Assembly: GCA_025350105.1 (NCBI GenBank)
Contig: JANXYJ010000137.1
Span: 21,746 to 85,745 of the forward strand
DNA: 64,000 nucleotides
Direction of reading: 5' to 3'
Source: Terriglobia bacterium
GTDB lineage: Bacteria; Acidobacteriota; Terriglobia; Bryobacterales; Bryobacteraceae
Part shown: positions 1-7,452 of the stretch, in pieces
Numbering within the stretch: position 1 is the stretch's first letter
How the letters are laid out: every line of letters starts with the position of its first letter
Made by a program: the position numbers and the translations under genes
The notes under the pieces: model-generated
The model's input: the letters and a program-made list of their open reading frames with translations, nothing else
Database searches by the model: none
What the model was told of the DNA's origin: nothing

Positions 1-342
1 TATGCTTATAGTGGCGGAAAGAGGGACCATCTGGACGATCGGCTTAAGGATCTGATGCAGGAACTCGGCAGTGCGATTAACGAATCGCTGTCGGATTCCG
101 ATCGCATCGCAGCGGCGATTGGCGAAATCAAGCGCAACGGCTACGATGTATTCCTGGTTCTGGAAGCGACCATTGGGTTCAATAAACGCGAAGACGGCGA
201 CGATTCCGATGACGGTGAAACGGTGGAGTTGGAATCGGCCCCCGAACCGCGGCGGCGCAAGCTGAACAACATCAAGCTGACCACACAGGACCAAAAGTTC
301 CTGCGCGCCTTGAAAATCTCCGTCGACGAAGAACACAAGTAA
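1..342 (+). CDS. Hypothetical protein, 3' part only (5' end outside window)
   Basis: The reading frame is open from base 1 and ends at TAA 340-342, so the visible 113 codons are the C-terminal part of a gene that begins before the window. The internal Met at 55 lies in mid-helix-like sequence and has no good ribosome binding site, so I do not take it as the start. The visible part is charged, with an acidic stretch (about residues 65-80 of the visible part, rich in Asp/Glu) followed by a basic RRRK cluster and a conserved-looking tail ending in DEEHK. No signal peptide, membrane segment or known motif is visible. I do not recognise the family. A short inverted repeat follows the stop directly. 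Confidence 0.6.
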   Translation, partial: YAYSGGKRDHLDDRLKDLMQELGSAINESLSDSDRIAAAIGEIKRNGYDVFLVLEATIGFNKREDGDDSDDGETVELESAPEPRRRKLNNIKLTTQDQKFLRALKISVDEEHK

Positions 343-360
343 GCCGTTACGGGCTTATTT
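341..360 (+). terminator. Possible weak terminator hairpin
   Basis: Inverted repeat AAGCC (341-345) and GGCTT (352-356) with a six-base loop, followed by ATTT. It starts inside the stop codon of the partial gene. The stem is only five base pairs and the T-run short, so this is a weak call. Confidence 0.25.
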
Positions 361-377
361 ACGTGGCTGAATTCCGT

Positions 378-407
378 CGCTCCCTTACGGTCGCGGCTTG
401 GTGCTGG
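378..407 (+). repeat. Dispersed repeat family A, copy 1
   Basis: Thirty-base element containing the core CTCCCTTACGGTCGCGGCT followed by TGGTGCTGG. The same element occurs at 22481-22510 (one mismatch in the core, CTCCCTGACGG) and, in reverse orientation, at 58548-58568. It lies in the spacer between the partial hypothetical gene and the aldo/keto reductase. Read in frame it would give SLTVAAWCW, which creates a false N-terminal extension of the reductase. A short direct repeat around GTTCTAGA follows at 448-470. Confidence 0.8.
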
Positions 408-476
408 GTCGTACTTTTCACCAGTCCTTTGCCGTGCGAACCCGCCGTTCTAGATAGGCGTTCTAGAATAAAGTCT

Positions 477-1442
477 GTGAACTATCGCAAACTTGGCTCC
501 ACTGGACTGGAAGTCTCCGAGGTTGGTTTGGGCTGCAACAACTTTGGCATGCGCATTGACCTGGAGGCGACGCGCAAGGTGGTCGACAAGGCTATCGAAG
601 TAGGTATCACCTTTTTTGACACCGCCGACATTTACGGCGGCCCAAACAACGCGGGCGGGTCAGAAAAAATGCTGGGCGAAGTGCTGGGCGATCGCCGAAA
701 AAACATCGTCCTGGCGACCAAGTTTTGCGGGCCCATGCTTGAGGGTAGAACCCGGCGCGATGCCTCTCGGCGCTACATCATGATGGCGGTGGAAGCCAGC
801 CTGCAGCGTCTGAAAACCGATTGGATTGATCTGTATCAACTGCATTTTCCGGATGCGCTGACACCGCAGGAGGAAACCTTGCGCGCACTGGACGATCTGG
901 TTCACCAAGGTAAAGTGCGCTATATCGGGTGCAGCAATTTGCCGGCGTGGCAGATTGTAGAAGCCCAATGGATCAGCAAACATTTCGACTTGAACCGGTT
1001 GATCACCTGCCAGGACGAATACAGCCTGATTATGCGCGGGATTGAGCGCGAAAAATTGCCGGTGATGGAAGCCTACGGAATGGGACTGCTGCCGTATTTT
1101 CCGCTGGCGTGCGGGTTGTTAACCGGCAAATACCAACGCGGCAGCGCGGCGGCGGCGGATTCGCGCTTCGCCAATATTCAGCGCCTGGCCGATCGGTACG
1201 GGAGCGACACCAATTGGACTGCCGTCGAAGCGCTGCAGAAGTTTTGCGATGCGCGCGGCCACAGTTTGATTGAGCTGGCGTTTGGCTGGCTGCTGGCGCG
1301 GCCCTCGGTGGCGAGCGTGATTGCCGGCGCAACGAAGCCGGAGCAGGTGGAGATGAACGCCAAAGCGTCGGGCTGGGTGCTGACGCCTGCGGAACTTGCC
1401 GAGATTGACAAGCTGCCGCGCGGACATGTTGAGTTTCTGTAG
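477..1442 (+). CDS. Aldo/keto reductase
   Basis: A 321-residue NADPH-dependent oxidoreductase of the aldo/keto reductase superfamily, probably cytoplasmic. The catalytic tetrad is visible: Asp48 and Tyr53 in FFDTADIYGG, Lys82 in LATKF, and His at about 123 in YQLHFPD. The C-terminal VIAGATKPEQ segment is the usual cofactor-phosphate binding region. I start it at GTG 477 because the family begins with MNYRKLGSTGLEVSEVGLG; the frame remains open upstream to 363, but that extension is encoded by the dispersed repeat at 378-407 and is not protein-like. No clear ribosome binding site precedes 477. The physiological substrate cannot be read from sequence; YghZ/Kv-beta-like subgroups are the closest impression. 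A second, unrelated-looking aldo/keto reductase lies at 37692-38558. Confidence 0.85.
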   Translation: MNYRKLGSTGLEVSEVGLGCNNFGMRIDLEATRKVVDKAIEVGITFFDTADIYGGPNNAGGSEKMLGEVLGDRRKNIVLATKFCGPMLEGRTRRDASRRYIMMAVEASLQRLKTDWIDLYQLHFPDALTPQEETLRALDDLVHQGKVRYIGCSNLPAWQIVEAQWISKHFDLNRLITCQDEYSLIMRGIEREKLPVMEAYGMGLLPYFPLACGLLTGKYQRGSAAAADSRFANIQRLADRYGSDTNWTAVEALQKFCDARGHSLIELAFGWLLARPSVASVIAGATKPEQVEMNAKASGWVLTPAELAEIDKLPRGHVEFL

Positions 1443-1630
1443 ACGGCGCTTTTTTGTTGCAAAAGTCACAGTCACGTTTTGCACAAGCCGCTGAAAATCA
1501 TGCAAATGCCAGTGAATCTGGCCTAAAACGGCAAGCCGGAGGCAGCGTTTCCATACCAGGGCCGCTGAAAAGTCCAACGGCGCGTCTGGCGTCGCGCTAG
1601 CCACCAACAAACGGAAAATGTTTTAGGTGC

Positions 1631-3112
1631 TTATTGCACCCGGCAAGCGAAGTTCGCGGCATCGTTGGTGGAACCATTGCCTGAATGCACCGCCACTTGC
1701 GGATACGGGCACAACGGGCGCGTCATGTCGACGTTGTTATTGGTCACGTGGCTGGCCAGGATTTGCGCCGGCGGCTGATTTCCCTCGCGCCAGCGTTCCA
1801 TCACTCCCATCACGTTGAACTGGTTCGGGCCGGGGCCTCCGCGGCAATGTTGCATGCCGGGCACCATGAACAGGCGATACCAGCTGTCCTGCCTAGCGCC
1901 CATCTTCTTCGTGACGCTGGAGAAATAGTTGATGCTGTTCTCGGCGGTGATCAACTGATCGTTCCAGCCGTGGTACATCAGCAATTTTCCGCCACGGGCT
2001 TTGAAGGCTTTCAGGTCCGGATTGAGCGCATTGAGGTAGGGGGCTTTGTCGTCGGCCGCAGTGACGTCGTGATCCAGATCGAATTTGTGCCAATCCCAAT
2101 TGGCATCCTGATACAGCACGTATTTATAGGAGCCGAGCGGCACGGCCATGGGTTCAGGCGTGTACATGCGGGTCCAGCCGAGTTCGCCGCCTTTGGGCAT
2201 TCCGGGATAGATCAGTTCGCCGTTCTTCTTTTTCGCCGCAGTATACATGGAGTCGACCGATTCCAGTTGTGCGGCGGTCAAACAGTCCTTCATGTCCCCG
2301 CTGTTACAGAGGAGTGTTTGCGGATCGAAGCCGCATTTGCGCGGATCGTTCAACAGGCCGTCGTTGACTTGGTCCATGCCATCGCATGCAGCCAGCACGG
2401 CTTTGTTCAGTATGGCTAACTTTTCGGCGGGCACGGAGTGGGCGGGGTCCTGCAAATTGGTCAGCGCCACTTTCATATCAAAAGCGTGCAAATGCAGATG
2501 GTAATTGGCCGGAGCGCCGGCGACGATGCCATCGAAATCCTCGGGATAGCGCTGCGCTTCTTCCAGGCCCTGGCGTCCGCCGTAGGAGCAGCCGTTCCAG
2601 TAAGAAAACTTGGCAGCCTGACCGTAGTGTTTTTGGATGATGAGCTTGGCGCGGACGGTCATTTCATGGACCGCGCGGTAGGAGTAGTCGATCACCTGTT
2701 CGGGATGGCCCAGAGCGAAAGCGCCGTCGCCGCCTTTGTGGCCGGTATCGGTGGAGGAAGTCGCATAGCCTTCGTTGAGCGCGGCGGCCATGGCGGGGAA
2801 AGAAATGTTACCGGCCCAGCCGCCGTTGCCTACGGCCTGGTATTTTCCGTTCCAGTTTTTAGGCAACCAATATTCCACTTCAATGTTTGAATCGGAAGTG
2901 GGCTTTAATGTTGCGGCGACGCGGCAGAAGGCGGGGACGGTCAAGGCTGGAGCGTTGGGAGGTTGTCCGGACGGTTTGTAATTTCCGGCGGCGACCGATG
3001 CGACGCCGGTGATGCTGGCATGATCGAGCGCGAGCGACGACAGGTTTTCGCAAGGCGTCTGTGCGAAGGCAATCGCAGACAACAGCAACAAAAAGGCAAA
3101 AACGTGGCGCAT
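1631..3112 (-). CDS. Tannase/feruloyl esterase family secreted hydrolase
   Basis: A 493-residue alpha/beta hydrolase of the tannase family (PF07519), which hydrolyses ester bonds of gallate or hydroxycinnamate conjugates of plant polymers. The N-terminus MRHVFAFLLLLSAIAFAQ is a signal peptide, so it should be exported. The nucleophile elbow is GCSYGG (in YWNGCSYGGRQG), and the late MYHGWNDQLI and MQHCRGG segments carry the conserved Asp and His of the triad; Cys residues flank these sites as expected for the disulphide in this family. The frame also opens with GTG at 3130, but ATG 3112 gives the cleaner signal peptide. It is divergent from the gene at 3201. Substrate specificity (tannin, ferulate, or MHET-like esters) is not decidable from sequence alone. 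Confidence 0.88.
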   Translation of the reverse strand: MRHVFAFLLLLSAIAFAQTPCENLSSLALDHASITGVASVAAGNYKPSGQPPNAPALTVPAFCRVAATLKPTSDSNIEVEYWLPKNWNGKYQAVGNGGWAGNISFPAMAAALNEGYATSSTDTGHKGGDGAFALGHPEQVIDYSYRAVHEMTVRAKLIIQKHYGQAAKFSYWNGCSYGGRQGLEEAQRYPEDFDGIVAGAPANYHLHLHAFDMKVALTNLQDPAHSVPAEKLAILNKAVLAACDGMDQVNDGLLNDPRKCGFDPQTLLCNSGDMKDCLTAAQLESVDSMYTAAKKKNGELIYPGMPKGGELGWTRMYTPEPMAVPLGSYKYVLYQDANWDWHKFDLDHDVTAADDKAPYLNALNPDLKAFKARGGKLLMYHGWNDQLITAENSINYFSSVTKKMGARQDSWYRLFMVPGMQHCRGGPGPNQFNVMGVMERWREGNQPPAQILASHVTNNNVDMTRPLCPYPQVAVHSGNGSTNDAANFACRVQ

Positions 3113-3146
3113 CGGCAAATAAGACCTCACTGGATATTAAAGCACG

Positions 3147-3176
3147 TTGTGAATAAAGCATGCCGCGGGGTATGAT
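3147..3176 (+). promoter_or_regulatory. Sigma-70-type promoter for the gene at 3201
   Basis: TTGTGA at 3147-3152 and TATGAT at 3171-3176 with an 18-base spacer, in the 88-base gap between the divergent tannase gene and the gene at 3201. The predicted start of transcription is near 3183, giving a leader of about 18 bases without a recognisable ribosome binding site. Confidence 0.5.
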
Positions 3177-3200
3177 ACGAATTACCTCACAGCACTCTTC

Positions 3201-4541
3201 ATGCAACCTGCACCTGGGAAGGCTCCCGGCGGTGATCCGCCTGAAGCGTCCCTGGCGATTGAGCGTTTTCTCATAGCCAGCAAAAAACCTGTATTGATGG
3301 AAGCCGGAGAAAAACCGTTCGCGGTGTCGCGGGAGACGTTTGTGGTAACCCTGCGCGGCAACTGGGTGGTGATTGAGTGTTGGGATGCGCGGCGGAACTT
3401 GTCGCGCAGAGTGACCGGCATTAAGCTGGAAAAACCCGGCCGGCTGGAACTGGAAGTAGAGCGCTTTGGCCAAAAAGACGGCACGCTGACCTTGGCGGAT
3501 TTGGCGCGCGGGTCCAATCAACACCTGGCAAAGAAGGGCGAGCGGTTGAAGTATCGCGAACAATTTCGCGAAAGTCTGTATCGGCAGTTTCCGGACTGGC
3601 GGGTGTCGGCGGTGAGCGCCGAACAAGATCTGCACAACAGTTTTTCGCCGGGGTATCCGCGGGCGTTTTTGCGGCGGGGCAATACGGGGTTGGCGGCGAT
3701 TGGGGCACCCGCCGTTGAAGAAGGAACCAGCAAAGGTAACGCGGAAGCGGCGCTCAGTTTTGGCCTGATCTGGTTGGATTATCTGCGGCGGCGTGAACCA
3801 AGAGTGGCGGTGGAAGGGCTGGTTCTGTTGGTACCAGCCGGGCACGAGCATGCATTGTGCCAGCGCGTGCGGCTGCTGAATGAGAATGTGGCCAAGTACG
3901 CGGTGTTCGTGCATGAGGGTGGGTCCATTGGACAACCCAACGAGCAGCAAGTTGATCCCAACGATTACACGAATCTGGACACCCGGCTGGAGGCGGGCAC
4001 GCAGGAACGCACACGGTTTTCTTCGCGGGAGCATTTTTCGCCGCCTGATGCCGAGGTGGTGCTGGAATCGAAAATCCGCGCGAACATAGAAGAAATCGAT
4101 GCAACATTATTGCCCAATCCTGTTTATGGGCAAATTCCACATTTTGCCGGAGCCGATCGCGGGCGCATGGATTTGCTGGCGGTGGACCGCGATGGGCGGT
4201 TGGCCGTGCTGGAACTGAAAGTAGACCAGGATATCCATTTGCCTTTGCAAGCCTTGGACTATTGGATGCGAGTGAAGTGGCACCTGGACCGGGGCGAGTT
4301 CGCGGCACGCGGTTTCTTTCCGGGCATCACGCTATCGAATGAGCTGCCGCGCATTTTGCTGGTGGCACCGGCGATGGAGTTTCATCCGACGAATGAAACC
4401 GTTTTAAGGTACTTAAAGCCGGAAATCCCTATCGAACGCATGGGAATCGGAATAGAATGGAGGCGGGAGTTGAAGGTGGTGTATCGGCCACCGGTAAGCT
4501 TATGGCCCTCGCCGTTCTCCGACAAATCAAGCAAGCCTTAG
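3201..4541 (+). CDS. Uncharacterised protein with C-terminal PD-(D/E)XK-like nuclease fold
   Basis: 446 residues, no signal peptide and no membrane segment, so probably cytoplasmic. Residues about 285-400 carry a pattern typical of the PD-(D/E)XK superfamily: Glu297 in an early helix, Asp324 in GRMDLLAVD, then ELK at 338-340 in RLAVLELK, and Gln350 in LPLQALDYW, the usual helix after the core. The N-terminal 270 residues, including a conserved-looking NWVVIECWDA segment, are unlike anything I recognise. The start ATG 3201 follows a promoter at 3147-3176 and has no evident ribosome binding site. The last 40 bases overlap the downstream DUF697-like gene, so the two are probably translationally coupled. 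A role in DNA or RNA processing is an inference from the fold only; no metal-dependent activity is proven. Confidence 0.6.
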   Translation: MQPAPGKAPGGDPPEASLAIERFLIASKKPVLMEAGEKPFAVSRETFVVTLRGNWVVIECWDARRNLSRRVTGIKLEKPGRLELEVERFGQKDGTLTLADLARGSNQHLAKKGERLKYREQFRESLYRQFPDWRVSAVSAEQDLHNSFSPGYPRAFLRRGNTGLAAIGAPAVEEGTSKGNAEAALSFGLIWLDYLRRREPRVAVEGLVLLVPAGHEHALCQRVRLLNENVAKYAVFVHEGGSIGQPNEQQVDPNDYTNLDTRLEAGTQERTRFSSREHFSPPDAEVVLESKIRANIEEIDATLLPNPVYGQIPHFAGADRGRMDLLAVDRDGRLAVLELKVDQDIHLPLQALDYWMRVKWHLDRGEFAARGFFPGITLSNELPRILLVAPAMEFHPTNETVLRYLKPEIPIERMGIGIEWRRELKVVYRPPVSLWPSPFSDKSSKP

Positions 4542-5404
4542 CTACACTGAACCCGAAAGATCTGCGCGAATCGGTTTCGCGGCCGTTGCGGGTAGGGTTG
4601 ATTGCCGTTTCGCCCGCCGACCTGGGCCGCATGGAAGCGTACTTTGCACCCCTGCATTTATCGCCGGAACGGAGGGCGGAAGCGTTGCGCATTCTGGTGC
4701 GGGGTGGAAGCGCGGATTGCGATCTGCAGATTTACGATAGCGCGTTACTACGGCCGAAGACGTTGGCGAAGGATGCGGCGTTCGCGTTTGATCCGGCAAA
4801 TCCAGAAGATTGCGTGCGGCGTATTTTGCGGGCACGGCCAGAGCTGATGCTGCCGCTGGCCCGGCAACTGTTTCCGTTTCGCAACCCAGCGGCGCACAAC
4901 ATCATTCGCAGCGTGGCGAAAGAGAATGCTGTGTTTTCGCTGGCCACCGCGCTGCCCGATGTGGTGCCGTTTTTATCGCTGCCGTGGGCGATTGGCGAGT
5001 TCAGTTCCGACACGGCGTTTCTGACCATGAACCAGATCCGGATGGTGTTTATGTTGGCGGCGGTGAGCGACCGGCCGTTTGGATATGGCGAGCAGAGCTC
5101 AGAGATTGGGTCGATTATTGCAAGCGCGTTTGGCTGGCGGGCGATTGCGCGCGAACTGATCGGCAAGGTTCCCTTTGGCGGCGGCCTGGTGCCGAAAGCG
5201 GGCATTGCATGGGCCGGGACGTATGCGGTGGGGCTATCAATGGAACGATTGTATAGACTGGGATACGGGCTTTCACGCGAAGAACGCAAGGGTGTTTATG
5301 AAGAGGCGTTTCAGCACGGCAAGCAAGTGGCGGGTGTGCTTTTGAAGGGATTGCGCCAAAAAAAAGACACCCTGGTCAAGCCGGCGGAATCGAAAGCAAG
5401 TTAA
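4502..5404 (+). CDS. DUF697-like membrane-associated protein
   Basis: About 300 residues from ATG 4502; an in-frame ATG at 4457 would add 15 residues inside the upstream gene. The C-terminal part (roughly residues 205-270) reads GWRAIARELIGKVPFGGG followed by AGIAWAGTYAVG, which matches the glycine-rich hydrophobic repeats of the DUF697/YcjF-like domain that is often fused to GTPases; here no GTPase domain is present. A middle stretch (about residues 145-200) is moderately hydrophobic and could pack against a membrane. The gene overlaps the preceding PD-(D/E)XK-like gene by 40 bases, implying a two-gene unit. The function of the pair is unknown. The family assignment rests on pattern memory, not on a profile search. 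Confidence 0.55.
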   Translation: MALAVLRQIKQALATLNPKDLRESVSRPLRVGLIAVSPADLGRMEAYFAPLHLSPERRAEALRILVRGGSADCDLQIYDSALLRPKTLAKDAAFAFDPANPEDCVRRILRARPELMLPLARQLFPFRNPAAHNIIRSVAKENAVFSLATALPDVVPFLSLPWAIGEFSSDTAFLTMNQIRMVFMLAAVSDRPFGYGEQSSEIGSIIASAFGWRAIARELIGKVPFGGGLVPKAGIAWAGTYAVGLSMERLYRLGYGLSREERKGVYEEAFQHGKQVAGVLLKGLRQKKDTLVKPAESKAS

Positions 5405-5462
5405 CGCCAGCCAGTTGAAACGTTTCCGCTCGTTTTGCGTCTAAGTGAGCAAGGAGTCTGTT

Positions 5463-6281
5463 GTGCGAACTCTGCTACCTGTATTTCTACTGATCAGCAT
5501 ATTTCTACTGATCAGCAGTGGTTTGTTTGCGGATACGGTTACGTTTCAGGACGGCCGAAGCGTGAATGGATCCTATTTAGGCGGCGATGCGCGGACCGTC
5601 CGAGTGGCCGTGGGGGACCGGGTGGAGACGTATTCGGTTTCCGATGTGCGCAACATCACGTTCGGATCTGCGGCGCAATCAAGCGCGCCGCCGCAGCCAA
5701 ACGTGGTTCCGCCACCTGTGTATCGTGAGCGGCCGGTGCCGCCGCAACCTACGGCAACAGCGGCGCGGATGAGCAGCGGCGAAATTCCGACGGGCACGGT
5801 GCTGACCGTTCGTCTGATTGACGATGTGGATTCGCAGCGCGACCGAATGGGACAGACCTATCGTGCGTCGCTCGATGAACCGGTGCTGGATGGGGCGGGC
5901 AATACGGTGGTAACGCGCGGCGCCGATGTGGTGATCAAACTGGTGGATGACAAGGAATCGGGCAAGATCGAAGGCAAAACAATTCTAACCCTGGACGTTG
6001 TTTCGCTGAACATCAACGGGCGGCCTGTGGAGATTGACACGGCGAACGTCTCGCAGGAAAGCGAATCGCGCACCGGGCGGAGCGCCAAGGTGATCGGCGG
6101 CACGGCGGTGCTGGGAACGATCATCGGAGCGATCGCCGGCGGCGGAAAAGGCGCGGCAATTGGCGCGGCATCCGGCGCGGGCGTGGGCACGGCGGCGCAG
6201 GTACTCACCAAAGGCCAGCGCGTGCGCATTCCATCGGAAACGCGGTTGACCTTCACGCTGCAGCAGCCCGTGCGAATCTAG
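5463..6281 (+). CDS. Secreted glycine-zipper protein
   Basis: 272 residues. A signal peptide ([23 protein letters not shown]) is followed by a short SMa/SH3-like beta segment ([13 protein letters not shown]), a Pro-rich linker (about residues 75-100), a beta-rich domain containing [16 protein letters not shown], and a glycine zipper (about residues 210-245, with [17 protein letters not shown]) that may insert in or associate with a membrane. The start is GTG 5463: AAGGAG at 5451-5456 lies six bases upstream, which favours it over the earlier in-frame GTG at 5445. The signal-peptide core contains an exact 18-base tandem duplication (5482-5517). Such proteins are common in acidobacteria but have no assigned role; an envelope function is likely. 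Confidence 0.7.
   Translation: MRTLLPVFLLISIFLLISSGLFADTVTFQDGRSVNGSYLGGDARTVRVAVGDRVETYSVSDVRNITFGSAAQSSAPPQPNVVPPPVYRERPVPPQPTATAARMSSGEIPTGTVLTVRLIDDVDSQRDRMGQTYRASLDEPVLDGAGNTVVTRGADVVIKLVDDKESGKIEGKTILTLDVVSLNINGRPVEIDTANVSQESESRTGRSAKVIGGTAVLGTIIGAIAGGGKGAAIGAASGAGVGTAAQVLTKGQRVRIPSETRLTFTLQQPVRI
5482..5517 (+). repeat. Exact 18-bp tandem duplication inside a signal peptide
   Basis: TATTTCTACTGATCAGCA occurs at 5482-5499 and again at 5500-5517, encoding FLLIS-I twice in the hydrophobic core of the signal peptide of the glycine-zipper protein. The copies are identical, so the duplication is recent. It stays in frame and lengthens the hydrophobic core by six residues. Confidence 0.9.
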
Positions 6282-6307
6282 AGACTGGCTGCTACACTGA
6301 ACTGATT

Positions 6308-6478
6308 ATGGCCATAAGTAAGGACCTGTTGGAGATTCTGGTTTGCCCGTTGTGCAAGGCGACGCTGGAGCTGAAGCAGGATGAAAATGGCCTGAAGTGT
6401 ACGCAGTGCAGGCGCGTCTATCCCATTCGCGACGACATCCCGGTGATGCTGGTGGACGAAGCCAGAGTGGAAGACTAG
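6308..6478 (+). CDS. UPF0434/Trm112-like small zinc-ribbon protein
   Basis: A 56-residue protein from ATG 6308 to TAG 6476-6478. It begins [17 protein letters not shown] and has a second pair CTQC about 20 residues later, then [11 protein letters not shown]; this is the conserved architecture of the YcaR/UPF0434 family, related to Trm112 zinc ribbons. In Gram-negative bacteria this gene often lies next to lipid A or KDO genes; here it is directly followed by a GT9 glycosyltransferase and an MsbA-like exporter, which fits envelope biogenesis. No ribosome binding site is visible; a TACACT -10-like box at 6293-6298 sits nine bases before the ATG. Its molecular role is not established. Confidence 0.85.
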   Translation: MAISKDLLEILVCPLCKATLELKQDENGLKCTQCRRVYPIRDDIPVMLVDEARVED

Positions 6479-6498
6479 GCCTGGTGGCGGAAACGCCG

Positions 6499-7452
6499 AT
6501 GCCATCTGTGATAGAGCGGCCTTCTGTTTTAGAGCGCGTGCCGGTTTTAGACCGCCTGGGGAGGGGCTCGCAGGTTTGCGTGATTCGACTGCGGTCACTG
6601 GGCGACTGCGTGCTGACCACACCTGCGCTGGCGCTGCTGAAGGCTCATCGGCCTGATCTGAAAATTACCGTGGTGGTGGAGCCCCGTTTTGCGGGTGTGT
6701 TTGAGGGTAATCCGGACGTGCAAGCCGTCTCCACCAGCCCACGGCACGCCGATCTGGTAATCAATCTGCATGGTGGGACGCGCAGCATGTGGATGACCTC
6801 TGGAATAGCGACAGGAACCTTCGCCAAGTTTCGGGCGGGTTTCGCGCATCATCGCTATAACTTCATTTATTCGGAGAAGATTCCCAGCGCGCAGGAAATT
6901 TTGGGCGTAACGCGGCCGGTGCACACGGCGGAACATTTAGCATCCGCGATGTTTTATCTGGGCGTACCAATGGGCGAGATCCCGCGTGCGAAATTGGCGG
7001 CGGAACCGGAAGCGCGCGCGACACCCTATGTAGTGATTCATCCTTTTGCTTCGGCGCCAGGAAAGGCGTGGCCGGTGGAGCGTTTTGCGGCCCTGGCGGG
7101 AGAATTATTGCAAGCGGGGCTGACGCCGGTGATTGTAGCGGGGCCTTACGATGACACAACGGCATTGGCGGCGTTCGAGGTTTTGCGCAATGCGCCGCTA
7201 TCGAAGGTAAGAAACCTGATGGCCGGCGCGGCGTTGTTGGTGGGCAATGACAGCGGGCCAGCGCACATTGCGGCAGCGTTTGGAGTGCCCGTGGTGGTGT
7301 TGTTTGGACCGTCCGACCCGGTGACGTGGGCTCCGTGGAAGACGGAGGCGCGGGTGCTGACCTCGTCCGAAAGCATCGCAAACATAAGTCTGGAAGATGT
7401 CTTGGCGGCAGCGACGGCTTTAAAATTGAAAAGCCTGAAGGTAAAGGCATGA
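6499..7452 (+). CDS. Glycosyltransferase family 9 (heptosyltransferase-like)
   Basis: 317 residues from ATG 6499 (GTG 6484 is an alternative, five codons earlier; longer frames run into the UPF0434 gene). The N-terminal Rossmann part starts VCVIRLRSLGDCVLTTPAL, the standard GT9 opening, and the C-terminal domain has LVGNDSGPAHIAAAFG, the conserved nucleotide-sugar binding motif of heptosyltransferases WaaC/WaaF. It should transfer ADP-heptose or a similar sugar to the lipid A-KDO core on the cytoplasmic face of the inner membrane; exact donor and acceptor cannot be inferred. It overlaps the following ABC exporter by four bases (ATGA), so the two are translationally coupled, consistent with making and then flipping a lipopolysaccharide precursor. 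Confidence 0.85.
   Translation: MPSVIERPSVLERVPVLDRLGRGSQVCVIRLRSLGDCVLTTPALALLKAHRPDLKITVVVEPRFAGVFEGNPDVQAVSTSPRHADLVINLHGGTRSMWMTSGIATGTFAKFRAGFAHHRYNFIYSEKIPSAQEILGVTRPVHTAEHLASAMFYLGVPMGEIPRAKLAAEPEARATPYVVIHPFASAPGKAWPVERFAALAGELLQAGLTPVIVAGPYDDTTALAAFEVLRNAPLSKVRNLMAGAALLVGNDSGPAHIAAAFGVPVVVLFGPSDPVTWAPWKTEARVLTSSESIANISLEDVLAAATALKLKSLKVKA

Noticed and set aside
363..476. N-terminal extension of the aldo/keto reductase
   Set aside because: It is translated repeat family A plus spacer sequence. The family N-terminus starts at the GTG at 477.
2880..4034. 384-codon minus-strand frame opposite the PD-(D/E)XK-like gene
   Set aside because: Composition (Arg/Pro/His/Gln-rich) is that of an antisense shadow; the plus strand has a conserved-looking protein with a promoter.
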